A stretch of 37,720 nucleotides of DNA from a virus. This document shows positions 15,450-21,197 of this stretch, in pieces. The stretch is from the IMG/VR virus record IMGVR_UViG_3300038701_000336, positions 1 to 37,720 of that record, one strand, 5' to 3'. The translations under genes were made by a program, and so were the position numbers. Every line of letters starts with the position of its first letter. Within the stretch, counting starts at the first letter, position 1. Under the pieces are notes generated by a model, which had not been told where the DNA came from, made no database searches, and saw only the letters and a list, made by a program, of their open reading frames with translations.

Positions 15450-15743
15450 AATGTATATAAGCAATAAAAAATACTACTGCTTAGGTTTCTTCAAGGCATA
15501 TTTCTTTTGCCAAGCTTGTCGCTCAAAATCTAAAAATTCAATAAGGTATTCTAATGCTTTTACCTTATCAAAGTCTTTGATTTCTTCTTCTGTAAAATCG
15601 CTTTCTATTTCAAACGTACACTCTTCTGTAGTGTCCATTAAAAACTGCTGTAATTGTTCAAATGTGTATTCCATAATTTTTAGATTTTGTTTAGTGGTTC
15701 TATTCCGTATTTTTTACTGCTCATATACTCGACCGTTATGTGT
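15441..15743 (-). other. attC-like site 7, about 300 bases, with an ORF inside
   Basis: The R'' box is ACACATAAC (plus-strand GTTATGTGT 15735-15743) and the R' box is GTTGTGGTG (plus-strand 15441-15449). The L'' arm just inside 15735 pairs with the L' arm just outside 15449 over about 22 bases with two G-U pairs. The spacer holds the 15474-15674 gene. The site is far longer than usual attC sites of roughly 60-150 bases. Confidence 0.65.
15474..15674 (-). CDS. Hypothetical small acidic protein located inside an attC-like site
   Basis: The 66-residue protein is acidic and helical (MEYTFEQLQQFLMDTTEECTF; FTEEEIKDFDKVKALEYLIEFLDFERQ) with a basic end (KKYALKKPKQ). No family is recognised. Its stop codon touches the L' arm of attC-like site 7, and its start lies about 50 bases inside the L'' arm, so the whole gene occupies the site's spacer. 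It could be an insertion into the spacer or the product of two cassettes fusing. Confidence 0.6.
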   Translation of the reverse strand: MEYTFEQLQQFLMDTTEECTFEIESDFTEEEIKDFDKVKALEYLIEFLDFERQAWQKKYALKKPKQ

Positions 15744-15753
15744 AATTATTTTG

Positions 15754-15978
15754 CTAATTATCGCTTATTAATAAACTTGTTGCGTAACATAAACCTATTG
15801 TTAATACACTAAGCATTAGTAAAGTTCCACGACCTCTAATGTTTGTTGTCATTTCTACAAACCACAAAGGGTCAAAGCTTATAAACCAGCCTATACCATA
15901 AACCACCGCAAAACAACATACACATAACAACGTGTATAAAAAATACTTATTTGTCTGCTTAATTCTTAAATTTTTCAT
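15754..15978 (-). CDS. Cassette gene: two-helix membrane protein
   Basis: The 74-residue protein has two predicted transmembrane helices (about 12-34, YFLYTLLCVCCFAVVYGIGW; and about 52-70, GTLLMLSVLTIGLCYATSLL) separated by a short loop. Its ATG at 15978 lies inside the preceding attC-like site 6, about 50 bases before the recombination point at 15928. Roughly the first 17 residues are therefore encoded by the neighbouring cassette's attC spacer, and no good in-frame start exists after the junction apart from a TTG at it. Function unknown; holin-like or membrane-stress proteins of this size are common among cassette genes. Confidence 0.6.
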   Translation of the reverse strand: MKNLRIKQTNKYFLYTLLCVCCFAVVYGIGWFISFDPLWFVEMTTNIRGRGTLLMLSVLTIGLCYATSLLISDN

Positions 15979-16056
15979 CTTTACTTTTTTTATTTATTAA
16001 TATTAAATTCTGTTTATTTTTAATCGTACTTTTCATACACCCAACCGTTGTAAAAC
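15920..16056 (-). other. attC-like site 6
   Basis: R'' GTTTTACAAC (plus-strand GTTGTAAAAC 16047-16056) matches the upstream end of the same cassette (16266-16275). L'' GTGTATGAAAAGTAC pairs with L' GTATTTTTTATACAC, with G-U pairs. R' is GTTATGTGT (plus-strand ACACATAAC 15920-15928). The spacer is very AT-rich and holds the start codon of the next gene. Confidence 0.8.
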
Positions 16057-16061
16057 ATAAG

Positions 16062-16259
16062 TCACAGACTTTCACCATCTAATTCAGCATCAAGATAGGC
16101 TTGCGAGTTAGCTTCATCAGGGGTCAACCCGTCTTTGTAATAATCCTCATAATGGTATTCATCTACATAGTGTATATTTTCATCTGTGTGTTCTGAATCT
16201 GCCTCATAAAGCAGTCGTTTACATTCCTTTTTCCAATCTTCAAATGGCATTTTCATCAC
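16062..16259 (-). CDS. Cassette gene: hypothetical acidic protein
   Basis: The 65-residue protein contains a Tyr/Asp/Glu/His-rich middle (HYVDEYHYEDYYKDG) and a C-terminal TPDEANSQAYLDAELDG stretch. No family is recognised. It has two consecutive Met codons; the first (16259) gives a leader of only six bases after the R' box GTTGTAAAAC at the cassette edge. The stop lies six bases from the R'' box of site 6, so the cassette is almost entirely coding, as typical for integron cassettes. Confidence 0.65.
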   Translation of the reverse strand: MMKMPFEDWKKECKRLLYEADSEHTDENIHYVDEYHYEDYYKDGLTPDEANSQAYLDAELDGESL

Positions 16260-16265
16260 ATTTAC

Positions 16266-16364
16266 GTTTTACAACACAGGCTAAAATCAAAAGCCCATAT
16301 CAGGTTAGTATTTCAATTTGTGTTCAGTAGTTGGGCTTCAATTTTTAGCCAAACCGTTAGGCAC
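16266..16364 (-). other. attC-like site 5
   Basis: R'' is GTGCCTAAC (plus-strand GTTAGGCAC 16356-16364) and R' is GTTGTAAAAC (plus-strand GTTTTACAAC 16266-16275). GGCTAAAA (16279-16286) pairs with TTTTAGCC (16343-16350), and AGCCC (16292-16296) pairs with GGGCT (16333-16337). The shared AACGGTTTGG sequence next to R'' recurs in sites 1 and 2. Confidence 0.85.
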
Positions 16365-16390
16365 AATAAAAAAATACTACGTTCGTGCAT

Positions 16391-17035
16391 CTAAAAAAGA
16401 GTGGTTTGAATACTCGGTTTATAACTTGCATCATATCTTTTGTTTTGCCCTTTTGGATAAGGTAGTGTTTCAAATCTAAGTTTTTCATTTAATTTACGTT
16501 TTGTTCTTTTGTCTGCAACAAAGTAATAATATCTTGCCTTTCCAGTAGTTAGTTCTATTCTATCAACTAATTCAGGGTTTATTTTATCTTCGTGCCTTTG
16601 GTGTCTTTCTGTTCCATCTTTCATTATGTATATTTTTTGACCTTCACCACCTATTCCAGTATAAACCCAATTAGTTGCTTGGTAAATATACCCGTGATGC
16701 CCTTGTCTTAAATCTGAATAAGATATTATTACTTTTGGTTTGGGTAGCATATTCAGGCATTGGGAAATAAAAAATGAAGTAGTATTCCTTTCAAGGTCAT
16801 CATTTGTAATTAGCCTGTTAAGTTCTAATAAGTCATAAGGTTCCCAAGCCTTCATTTCAATATAATTTGGTGGCATACCAAAAGAACAAACACCCACAGT
16901 TATATTATTTTCGTTTAAAAGGGCAAAACAAAAACTAACACTCGGTATTCTATGAGCATAATGTTTCTTTAAAAACCACTCTTTTACCGTTTCTGTTTTT
17001 ATGCTTTGTACCCTGTATTTATCTTTTATGCTCAT
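16391..17035 (-). CDS. Cassette gene: Mom-like DNA-modification protein
   Basis: The 214-residue protein has the GNAT-derived pattern of phage Mu Mom-type proteins: KKHYAHRIPS (HY at 25-26), a strand pair ending VGVCSFGMPPN (48-57), YDLLELNRL (67-75), KVIISYSDLRQGHHGYIYQATNWVYTG (101-127). Mom adds a carbamoylmethyl group to adenine in DNA and blocks many restriction enzymes; that this protein does so is inferred. The C terminus is basic and ends QTTLF, a weak match to a sliding-clamp peptide. The gene is AT-rich relative to phage genes nearby and fills a complete integron-like cassette with matching ends (GTTAGGCAC/GTGCCTAAC). Confidence 0.78.
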   Translation of the reverse strand: MSIKDKYRVQSIKTETVKEWFLKKHYAHRIPSVSFCFALLNENNITVGVCSFGMPPNYIEMKAWEPYDLLELNRLITNDDLERNTTSFFISQCLNMLPKPKVIISYSDLRQGHHGYIYQATNWVYTGIGGEGQKIYIMKDGTERHQRHEDKINPELVDRIELTTGKARYYYFVADKRTKRKLNEKLRFETLPYPKGQNKRYDASYKPSIQTTLF

Positions 17036-17053
17036 TTACCGTATTTTTTAAAA

Positions 17054-17150
17054 GTGCCTAACAATGTGTATAAGTAATGGCACATAAAACTTTGTAGCTT
17101 ATTTGAAAATGTGTACAAGTGCCACTACTCATACACTCGTCCATTGGGGC
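17054..17150 (-). other. attC-like site 4
   Basis: R'' is TTTGCCCCAAT (plus-strand ATTGGGGC 17143-17150; the last base departs from AAC) and R' is GTTAGGCAC (plus-strand GTGCCTAAC 17054-17062). L'' GTGTATGAGTAGTGGCAC pairs with L' GTGCCATTACTTATACAC over 18 positions with two G-U pairs. This is the best long-stem example in the array. Confidence 0.85.
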
Positions 17151-17163
17151 AAATTGCCTTCGG

Positions 17164-17481
17164 TCATGTTTCTTCATTTAAGATTTTACCCAGCTTAATA
17201 ACGAAATGCTGACCTTTAGCATTATCGCTCCATTCGGGTCGCGGTTTACGCAACATTATCCCCTTACATTCAACCCTCATGGTAGGTGCGTATTTAGCGT
17301 AGCCGTTCCGAAATTGAACAATATCAAAGTCCTTGAAATTGGTTTCATAAACACGAACAAAGCCGTCAGATGTTAATCGTTTAATCCAGTATTCTTTTAT
17401 GTTTCGATATTCTTCTTTCTTCACTCCTGAAGCAATCATATCGAACCATTTCTTTTTTAGTGTAAGGTGTAATGTTGTCAT
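17164..17481 (-). CDS. Cassette gene: ASCH-domain protein
   Basis: The 105-residue protein matches the ASCH (PUA-like) fold: LHLTLKKKWFDMIASGVKKEEYR (about 4-26), FDIVQFRNGYAKYAPTMRVECKGI (about 52-75), and a final HFVIKLGKIL strand. The conserved GxKxxEYR element is present. ASCH domains bind or act on RNA or modified nucleosides; some are RNases or N4-acetylcytidine amidohydrolases. The exact activity is unknown. The cassette has ends GTTGGGGCAAATTG and its near complement. ASCH proteins occur in phages and in integron cassettes. Confidence 0.75.
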   Translation of the reverse strand: MTTLHLTLKKKWFDMIASGVKKEEYRNIKEYWIKRLTSDGFVRVYETNFKDFDIVQFRNGYAKYAPTMRVECKGIMLRKPRPEWSDNAKGQHFVIKLGKILNEET

Positions 17482-17509
17482 ATGTTAAATCTTAAATTCC
17501 CAAAACATT

Positions 17510-17685
17510 CAATTTGCCCCAACGACCGAGCGGTGAAACGCCACTCAATCCAAACTTCACCCATAGAACAAATCATTCCATGAAACAGTACATCCCCCAA
17601 CAGGGCATAAAGCAAATGGTGGCGCTTCAAAAGCTACCGTGGAGGCTGCGCCACCACTCGCTTTATCCGCTCGGTCGTTGGGCGT
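17510..17685 (-). other. attC-like site 3 (long, with internal hairpin)
   Basis: R'' is ACGCCCAAC (plus-strand GTTGGGCGT 17677-17685) and R' is GTTGGGGCAAATTG (plus-strand 17510-17523). The L arms GACCGAGCGG (17524-17533) and CCGCTCGGTC (17667-17676) pair perfectly over 10 bases. A second hairpin lies in the spacer, with GGTGGCGC pairing GCGCCACC (about 17622-17656). There is no ORF within the spacer. Confidence 0.85.
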
Positions 17686-17687
17686 AA

Positions 17688-17882
17688 TTAAACTTCAACT
17701 TTTTTCACCTCGTATTTAACGCCATCGTTTGAGTAGTTGTCTGCTATCGAATTTGCAAGCTCATAGTCGTCAATCTTCAAAACATCGCAATCAGGTGCAT
17801 CAGATGAAACGAAATATCCCTTTTCTTCATTTTGGCAGATATAGAAAACCCACCCACCTTTTTTAGTAAAAATCACGTACAT
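17688..17882 (-). CDS. Cassette gene: hypothetical protein
   Basis: The 64-residue protein starts MYVIFTKKGGWVFYICQNEEKGYFVSS and ends in a Lys/Val-rich strand; it is probably a small alpha/beta protein. No family is recognised. The stop lies only a few bases from the R'' box of site 3, and the start is about 18 bases after the R' box of site 2. Both cassette ends match (GTTGGGCGT/ACGCCCAAC), so this is an intact cassette. Confidence 0.65.
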   Translation of the reverse strand: MYVIFTKKGGWVFYICQNEEKGYFVSSDAPDCDVLKIDDYELANSIADNYSNDGVKYEVKKVEV

Positions 17883-17899
17883 TTTTCATTCAATTAACT

Positions 17900-17996
17900 A
17901 CGCCCAACAAAACCTAAAACCAAAAGCGAGGGCGAGTTTCGCTTTCAATTCGTATGTATTCAGTTCGCTTCTGTTTTTAGCCAAACCGTTAGCAAC
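17900..17996 (-). other. attC-like site 2
   Basis: R'' is GTTGCTAAC (plus-strand GTTAGCAAC 17988-17996) and R' is GTTGGGCGT (plus-strand ACGCCCAAC 17900-17908), a good GTTRRRY box. The L arms CTAAAAACAGAAGCGA and TCGCTTTTGGTTTTAG pair at 15 of 16 positions counting one G-U. The stop codon of the upstream cassette gene lies within R''. Confidence 0.85.
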
Positions 17997-18195
17997 CATT
18001 TTCAAGTCGCTCTATCAGGTTGTTTATCGGTTGGTTTGTAAATGAATCTGGCTTGTAGCCCCCATTAATAACATCTTCCATTAAGTCACGTAATTCTTTT
18101 ATTGTATCTAAATCGCTATCATTAATAAAACGGTTGATAACACTACATATATGTAATGCCTTGTCTTTATCTTCTAAGTTCTGTTCTTTGCTCAT
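17989..18195 (-). CDS. Cassette gene: hypothetical helical protein
   Basis: The 68-residue protein is helical and acidic (MSKEQNLEDKDKALHICSV; LDTIKELRDLMEDVINGG; INNLIERLENGC). No family is recognised. The TAA stop overlaps the R'' box of attC-like site 2, so the gene ends inside the recombination site. The expected matching 5' end (GTTAGCAAC on the minus strand) is not found upstream, so this first cassette has lost or changed its leading edge. Confidence 0.6.
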   Translation of the reverse strand: MSKEQNLEDKDKALHICSVINRFINDSDLDTIKELRDLMEDVINGGYKPDSFTNQPINNLIERLENGC

Positions 18196-18210
18196 TGTTT
18201 TAGTATTTTA

Positions 18211-18300
18211 AGTTGGTGCAGTAATTTATTTAAGGTCGGCACTACACATAGCCAAACCGTTGAGGAAAATCGCCTTCGGTCGAACAAACATAAAACATTT
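18211..18300 (-). other. attC-like site 1, degenerate (start of array)
   Basis: The R'' side is recognisable: CCTCAACGGTTTGGC on the minus strand (18265-18251) shares AACGGTTTGGC with sites 2 and 5. The stretch further out (about 18258-18282) is closely similar to the R'' surroundings of site 4. A short stem TGTAGT/ACTGCA follows, but no GTTRRRY box is found. It marks the proximal edge of the array. Confidence 0.5.
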
Positions 18301-18332
18301 TTGCAAGCAATACAAATAAATTTATATATTTG
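18300..18332 (+). promoter_or_regulatory. Early promoter, TTTG-N21-TATATTTG
   Basis: TTTG (18300-18303), a 21-base spacer and TATATTTG (18325-18332) match the Bacteroidota consensus. The ATG of the next gene is 22 bases downstream. This promoter opens the plus-strand early region just beyond the cassette array. Confidence 0.7.
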
Positions 18333-18354
18333 CATCAAATCAATAATTAAAACC

Positions 18355-18603
18355 ATGACTAAAAAAGTAATTGATAAGGACGTAGCTGTTCCGACTAACT
18401 CTGAATCTGGGCTAGGACGTCCACTTAAATATCCGTGGAACAGAATGAAGGAAGGCGATAGCTTTCTTGTGGAATCAGAAAACGCTATTCCTGCGAGTAT
18501 TTGCAGCGCGGGTGTCAGATACTTTGAAAGGAACGAAAAGCAGTTGAAAGTAATTTACAGAACCGTTGAAGGTGGGTTTAGGTTTTGGGCAATAGCTAAG
18601 TAA
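18355..18603 (+). CDS. Hypothetical small protein, first gene of early region
   Basis: The 82-residue protein contains GRPLKYPWNRMKEGDSFLV (about 22-40) and RFWAIAK at its end, a pattern common in short phage and plasmid proteins that may be DNA-interacting. The start at 18355 is chosen because the promoter's -7 box lies at 18325-18332, within a longer open frame. No catalytic motif is visible. Confidence 0.7.
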   Translation: MTKKVIDKDVAVPTNSESGLGRPLKYPWNRMKEGDSFLVESENAIPASICSAGVRYFERNEKQLKVIYRTVEGGFRFWAIAK

Positions 18604-18623
18604 TAACAATTAAAACAACAACG

Positions 18624-18848
18624 ATGAAAGTAGAAGTAAACGAAAGCAAATCAGAAAAAGACATTGAATTTCCTTGTTTGATGAAATTTGAAGAAACTAT
18701 AATTCTAGCAACTGAATATGGTTGTCAAGGGATAGAAGGGTTTTGTCTTAAAAAAGGCAAGTCATTTAAAGAAGTTGGTGATTTTCATGACAGTTGGACA
18801 ATTGATTTCAAACCATTCAAAGGCACTATAACCCTATCAAACGATTAA
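18624..18848 (+). CDS. Hypothetical small protein
   Basis: The 74-residue acidic protein looks like a small beta protein (EFPCLMKFEETIILATEYG; DSWTIDFKPFKGTITLSND). No family is recognised. It follows the previous gene by 20 bases with an A-rich leader, so it is probably co-transcribed. A GGGAG/CTCCC hairpin follows its stop. Confidence 0.6.
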   Translation: MKVEVNESKSEKDIEFPCLMKFEETIILATEYGCQGIEGFCLKKGKSFKEVGDFHDSWTIDFKPFKGTITLSND

Positions 18849-18852
18849 AAAA

Positions 18853-18874
18853 GGGAGCGCACGAAGCAACTCCC
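18853..18874 (+). other. Hairpin between early genes
   Basis: GGGAG and CTCCC flank a short loop after an A run. No T run follows on the plus strand, so it is a weak attenuator or processing site rather than a clear terminator. Confidence 0.3.
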
Positions 18875-18909
18875 ATAAACACAAATAGACACACGAAATT
18901 ACGAAACAA

Positions 18910-19269
18910 ATGAGGCAGATAAAATTTAGATACAAATGGAATGGTAATTGGTATTACATCGACTTTAAAAACGACAATCTTAGGGAAAAGTTTGAGGAAT
19001 ACGAGAACAGAAAAACAACGCATCTTGAGCAATTCACAGGATTGAAGGACAAGAACGGTGTTGACATTTACGAGGGTGATATAATCACCTACGATGGAGT
19101 AGATGGAGACGCTAGTTTTAACCGTAGAAAATCAAATGTTATTATGTGCGAAGACGGATGTATAACTCCTTTTTATGAAGATTACGGAAGTTCTTCTGGG
19201 GTTTTATATCATTCTGAATTTAATTTCGATAGCGTTGAAGTAATCGGAAATATTCATGCCGACAATTAG
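18910..19269 (+). CDS. YopX family protein
   Basis: The 119-residue protein has the YopX signature: a start of the form MRQIKFRYKWNGNWYY, then QFTGLKDKNGVDIYEGDII (about 41-59) and a final strand SVEVIGNIHAD. The family is widespread in phages and its biochemical role is unknown. The 5' leader includes an AATAGACA element (18884-18891). Confidence 0.88.
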   Translation: MRQIKFRYKWNGNWYYIDFKNDNLREKFEEYENRKTTHLEQFTGLKDKNGVDIYEGDIITYDGVDGDASFNRRKSNVIMCEDGCITPFYEDYGSSSGVLYHSEFNFDSVEVIGNIHADN

Positions 19270-19275
19270 AATAAA

Positions 19276-19428
19276 ATGAGAAAAGGAATAATCAACATGA
19301 TTCACAACTCTAAAGACCTTGACGAATTGCATAAGGTCTGGGAACAAATCAAACAGTACAACTTATGGCAAGATGAAACTATCATGAGTTGGTACGACTT
19401 CAAGTACAATTTAATAGGAAACATTTAA
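19276..19428 (+). CDS. Hypothetical 50-residue protein
   Basis: This is a short ORF starting MRKGIINMIHNSKDLDELHK and rich in Trp/Tyr near the end (NLWQDETIMSWYDFKYN). It fits between the YopX and Rad52-like genes with small gaps and shares their codon use. No family is recognised. It is followed by the AATAGACA leader of the next gene. Confidence 0.55.
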   Translation: MRKGIINMIHNSKDLDELHKVWEQIKQYNLWQDETIMSWYDFKYNLIGNI

Positions 19429-19440
19429 ACAAATAGACAA

Positions 19441-20148
19441 ATGGACAAGCTAGAAGCACTAAAGAACCCAATTAAACCGCACGAAATACATTGGCGGATT
19501 CAAAGCGCAAGAAACGGAAAAACAACCGTAGTTCCTTACCTAACTAACCGTTGTGTAATGGAGCGATTTGATGAAGAGTTTGGTGCGTTAGGATGGAAAA
19601 ATGAGTTCGTAGAATGGCGCGGAAAAGGTGTTAAATGCGGTATATCTGCAAGGCATGAGCATAGCGGTGAATGGATTACAAAGTTCGATGGTGCAGATGA
19701 AACCAATATTGAATCTACAAAGGGCGGTTTTTCAGATAGCATGAAAAGGGCTGCCGTTCAATGGGGTTTAGGTCGCGACCTATACGATTATCCAATGATT
19801 CAAATTCAAGGTGAACACAAATACCTAAGCCGACAACACGAATCAGAACTAAACCAAATAGCTGAAAACATAAGCACAGGTCAGGCGGTTTCCGATTATG
19901 TTTTAATTGGCGCAAGCACACCACCTAAGAAGCAAACTGCACCACCTACTGCACCACCTAAGACAGTAATCAAAGATGGTTCAAATGAATACATGGCTAT
20001 TGTCGATTGGATTGTTAACGGCAAAGTCAACAAGGATGGTGAGTTGGTTTACGGCACTTTAGAAAAAGCTAAGAAAACTTACAGCATCTCAGAAGATGTT
20101 GAGAATAGCCTAAAGCAAAAGATTCAATCACTAGCAGAATTGTCATAA
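19441..20148 (+). CDS. Rad52-like single-strand annealing protein
   Basis: The 235-residue protein has an N-terminal Rad52/22-type annealing domain (about 1-140): RCVMERFDEEFGALGWKNEF, WITKFDGADETNIESTKGG and FSDSMKRAAVQWGLGRDLYDYP are hallmark segments. A Pro-rich linker (APPTAPPKT, about 163-171) leads to a small helical C-terminal domain. Phage annealing proteins coat and pair single strands for recombination-dependent replication and DNA repair. It probably works with the SSB-like protein at 23332 and the nuclease at 22191. An AATAGACA leader precedes its ATG. Confidence 0.88.
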   Translation: MDKLEALKNPIKPHEIHWRIQSARNGKTTVVPYLTNRCVMERFDEEFGALGWKNEFVEWRGKGVKCGISARHEHSGEWITKFDGADETNIESTKGGFSDSMKRAAVQWGLGRDLYDYPMIQIQGEHKYLSRQHESELNQIAENISTGQAVSDYVLIGASTPPKKQTAPPTAPPKTVIKDGSNEYMAIVDWIVNGKVNKDGELVYGTLEKAKKTYSISEDVENSLKQKIQSLAELS

Positions 20149-20390
20149 TGGAATGGATAAGCGTTAAAGACGAGTTACCAATCGTAAATATTGAAGATGG
20201 TGACTTCAAAACAAGTAAAAAAGTAATAGCGTTTTTTAGGAACAAAGAACATTATTGGTGCGAATCAGTAACCCTTAAATTGTGGTGCGAAGATGATGAG
20301 CCTGAATGGTATTATGACTACGATAGCGAAATTGTTACAGGAAATAAAATAACTCATTGGATGCCACTGCCTAAACCACCAAAGCCATGA
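20148..20390 (+). CDS. DUF551 family protein
   Basis: The 80-residue protein shows the family pattern: MEWISVKDELP at the start and ITHWMPLPKPPK at the end. The family is common in phages and has unknown function. The gene begins one base into the Rad52-like stop codon (TAATG) and overlaps the next by four bases, so it is tightly coupled. A second member lies at 31427. Confidence 0.85.
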   Translation: MEWISVKDELPIVNIEDGDFKTSKKVIAFFRNKEHYWCESVTLKLWCEDDEPEWYYDYDSEIVTGNKITHWMPLPKPPKP

Positions 20391-20629
20391 GTAAAGAACT
20401 TTGGGAACATCAGCGCGAAACGCAGATAATGGCTAAGATGGACGCGGTAACCTTCATGGAAATTCCAGAAGAAACACGCGAACAGATGGACGTTAAGGAA
20501 ATAGACTTTCCAGAATGGCGAAAGGTGTACGAACAGGATTATAAATGGAAGGAACTGCACAAAGATTTCGTTGAGAAGCTGAAAGCACGTAAGGAAAGGG
20601 AAGCGCAAATAAGAGCAGAGAACAAATGA
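20387..20629 (+). CDS. Hypothetical charged helical protein
   Basis: The 80-residue protein is hydrophilic and helical (IPEETREQMDVKEIDFPEW; LHKDFVEKLKARKEREAQIRAENK). No domain is recognised. It has ATGA overlaps with both neighbours, indicating one coupled transcript. Confidence 0.65.
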   Translation: MSKELWEHQRETQIMAKMDAVTFMEIPEETREQMDVKEIDFPEWRKVYEQDYKWKELHKDFVEKLKARKEREAQIRAENK

Positions 20630-20970
20630 CCGACCCATCTAAACAGATTGAGGACTTGAACGCCTACGTAAACAGGTACTACAATTGCAACCGTCAAGAT
20701 GGTAACGAGTTGTCGCTATTGCTTCAGAAGATAACCGCGCTATTGTACTACTTAGAAAGCGTCAGAAGCGATGTCCACGACCTTTACGAGAATAAGGTCT
20801 ATGAGTTGGTCAAAGATGGTTCAAGCGTTGCAAGGGCTATCAATGAGGCTAATGTAGCTTATCCTCAGATGTACCAACTTAGGCGCATAATGACTTCGGG
20901 GTATAGGATAGCCGATGCAATACGTACCAACATTAGTTATTTAAAATCAGAGCGCGGCACAATTAGCTAA
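20626..20970 (+). CDS. Hypothetical helical protein
   Basis: The 114-residue protein is predicted helical throughout (NELSLLLQKITALLYYLESVRSDVHDLYENK; YQLRRIMTSGYRIADAIR). No family is assigned. It is the last gene before the promoter at 20988-21017 and ends this transcription unit, though no clear terminator is visible. Confidence 0.65.
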   Translation: MTDPSKQIEDLNAYVNRYYNCNRQDGNELSLLLQKITALLYYLESVRSDVHDLYENKVYELVKDGSSVARAINEANVAYPQMYQLRRIMTSGYRIADAIRTNISYLKSERGTIS

Positions 20971-20987
20971 AGTTTTTTTGAAAGTTC

Positions 20988-21028
20988 TTGTTTAATAAAT
21001 ATTTATGTGTAGATTTGTGTAACACAAA
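20988..21028 (+). promoter_or_regulatory. Promoter with 15-bp dyad operator (copy 1)
   Basis: TTG (20988-20990), a 19-base spacer and TAGATTTG (21010-21017) form a consensus promoter. TTTGTGTAACACAAA (21014-21028) is a perfect inverted repeat about a central A and overlaps the -7 box and expected start site. A nearly identical copy lies at 27178-27218. Confidence 0.75.
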
Positions 21029-21048
21029 CACAGATAAACACAATAGAC

Positions 21049-21174
21049 ATGGAAATTACAATTGAACAAATGGAGAAAGAACTAAGAAACATTAACTTTT
21101 TTGTAGGTGGTTTAACCGATGAAGGTATTAAGCATTACTATAAAAAAATGAAGTCTCAAAATAAGATAGCATAA
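21049..21174 (+). CDS. Hypothetical 41-residue protein
   Basis: This is a short ORF directly behind promoter copy 1, with the AATAGACA leader ending at its ATG. It is helical and basic at its end (GIKHYYKKMKSQNKIA). Position and leader support it as real. No family is recognised; as the first product of an early promoter it could be a small host-interaction protein. Confidence 0.55.
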   Translation: MEITIEQMEKELRNINFFVGGLTDEGIKHYYKKMKSQNKIA

Positions 21175-21197
21175 TAACGCCCCACAAACTAAACACA

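Larger units (their letters stand above)
15412..18265 (-). mobile_element. Integron-like gene-cassette array without integrase (CALIN-like)
   Basis: Minus-strand genes are separated by imperfect inverted repeats with attC architecture (R''-L''-spacer-L'-R', read on the minus strand). Each complete cassette has matching ends: GTTGGGCGT/ACGCCCAAC, GTTGGGGCAAATTG/CAATTTGCCCCAAT, GTTAGGCAC/GTGCCTAAC, GTTGTAAAAC/GTTTTACAAC and GTTATGTGT/ACACATAAC. This is how IntI-type cassettes close when circular. All genes share one orientation, as in integrons. No IntI is present in the window. Both flanks are ordinary phage genes. Array orientation is from about 18265 leftwards. Confidence 0.85.

Noticed and set aside
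15150-18300. Minus-strand intergenic hairpins read as ordinary terminators or REP-like repeats
   Set aside because: Their arms differ from site to site, but each cassette's ends match each other and not their neighbours. Few have a T run after the stem. This fits attC sites better.
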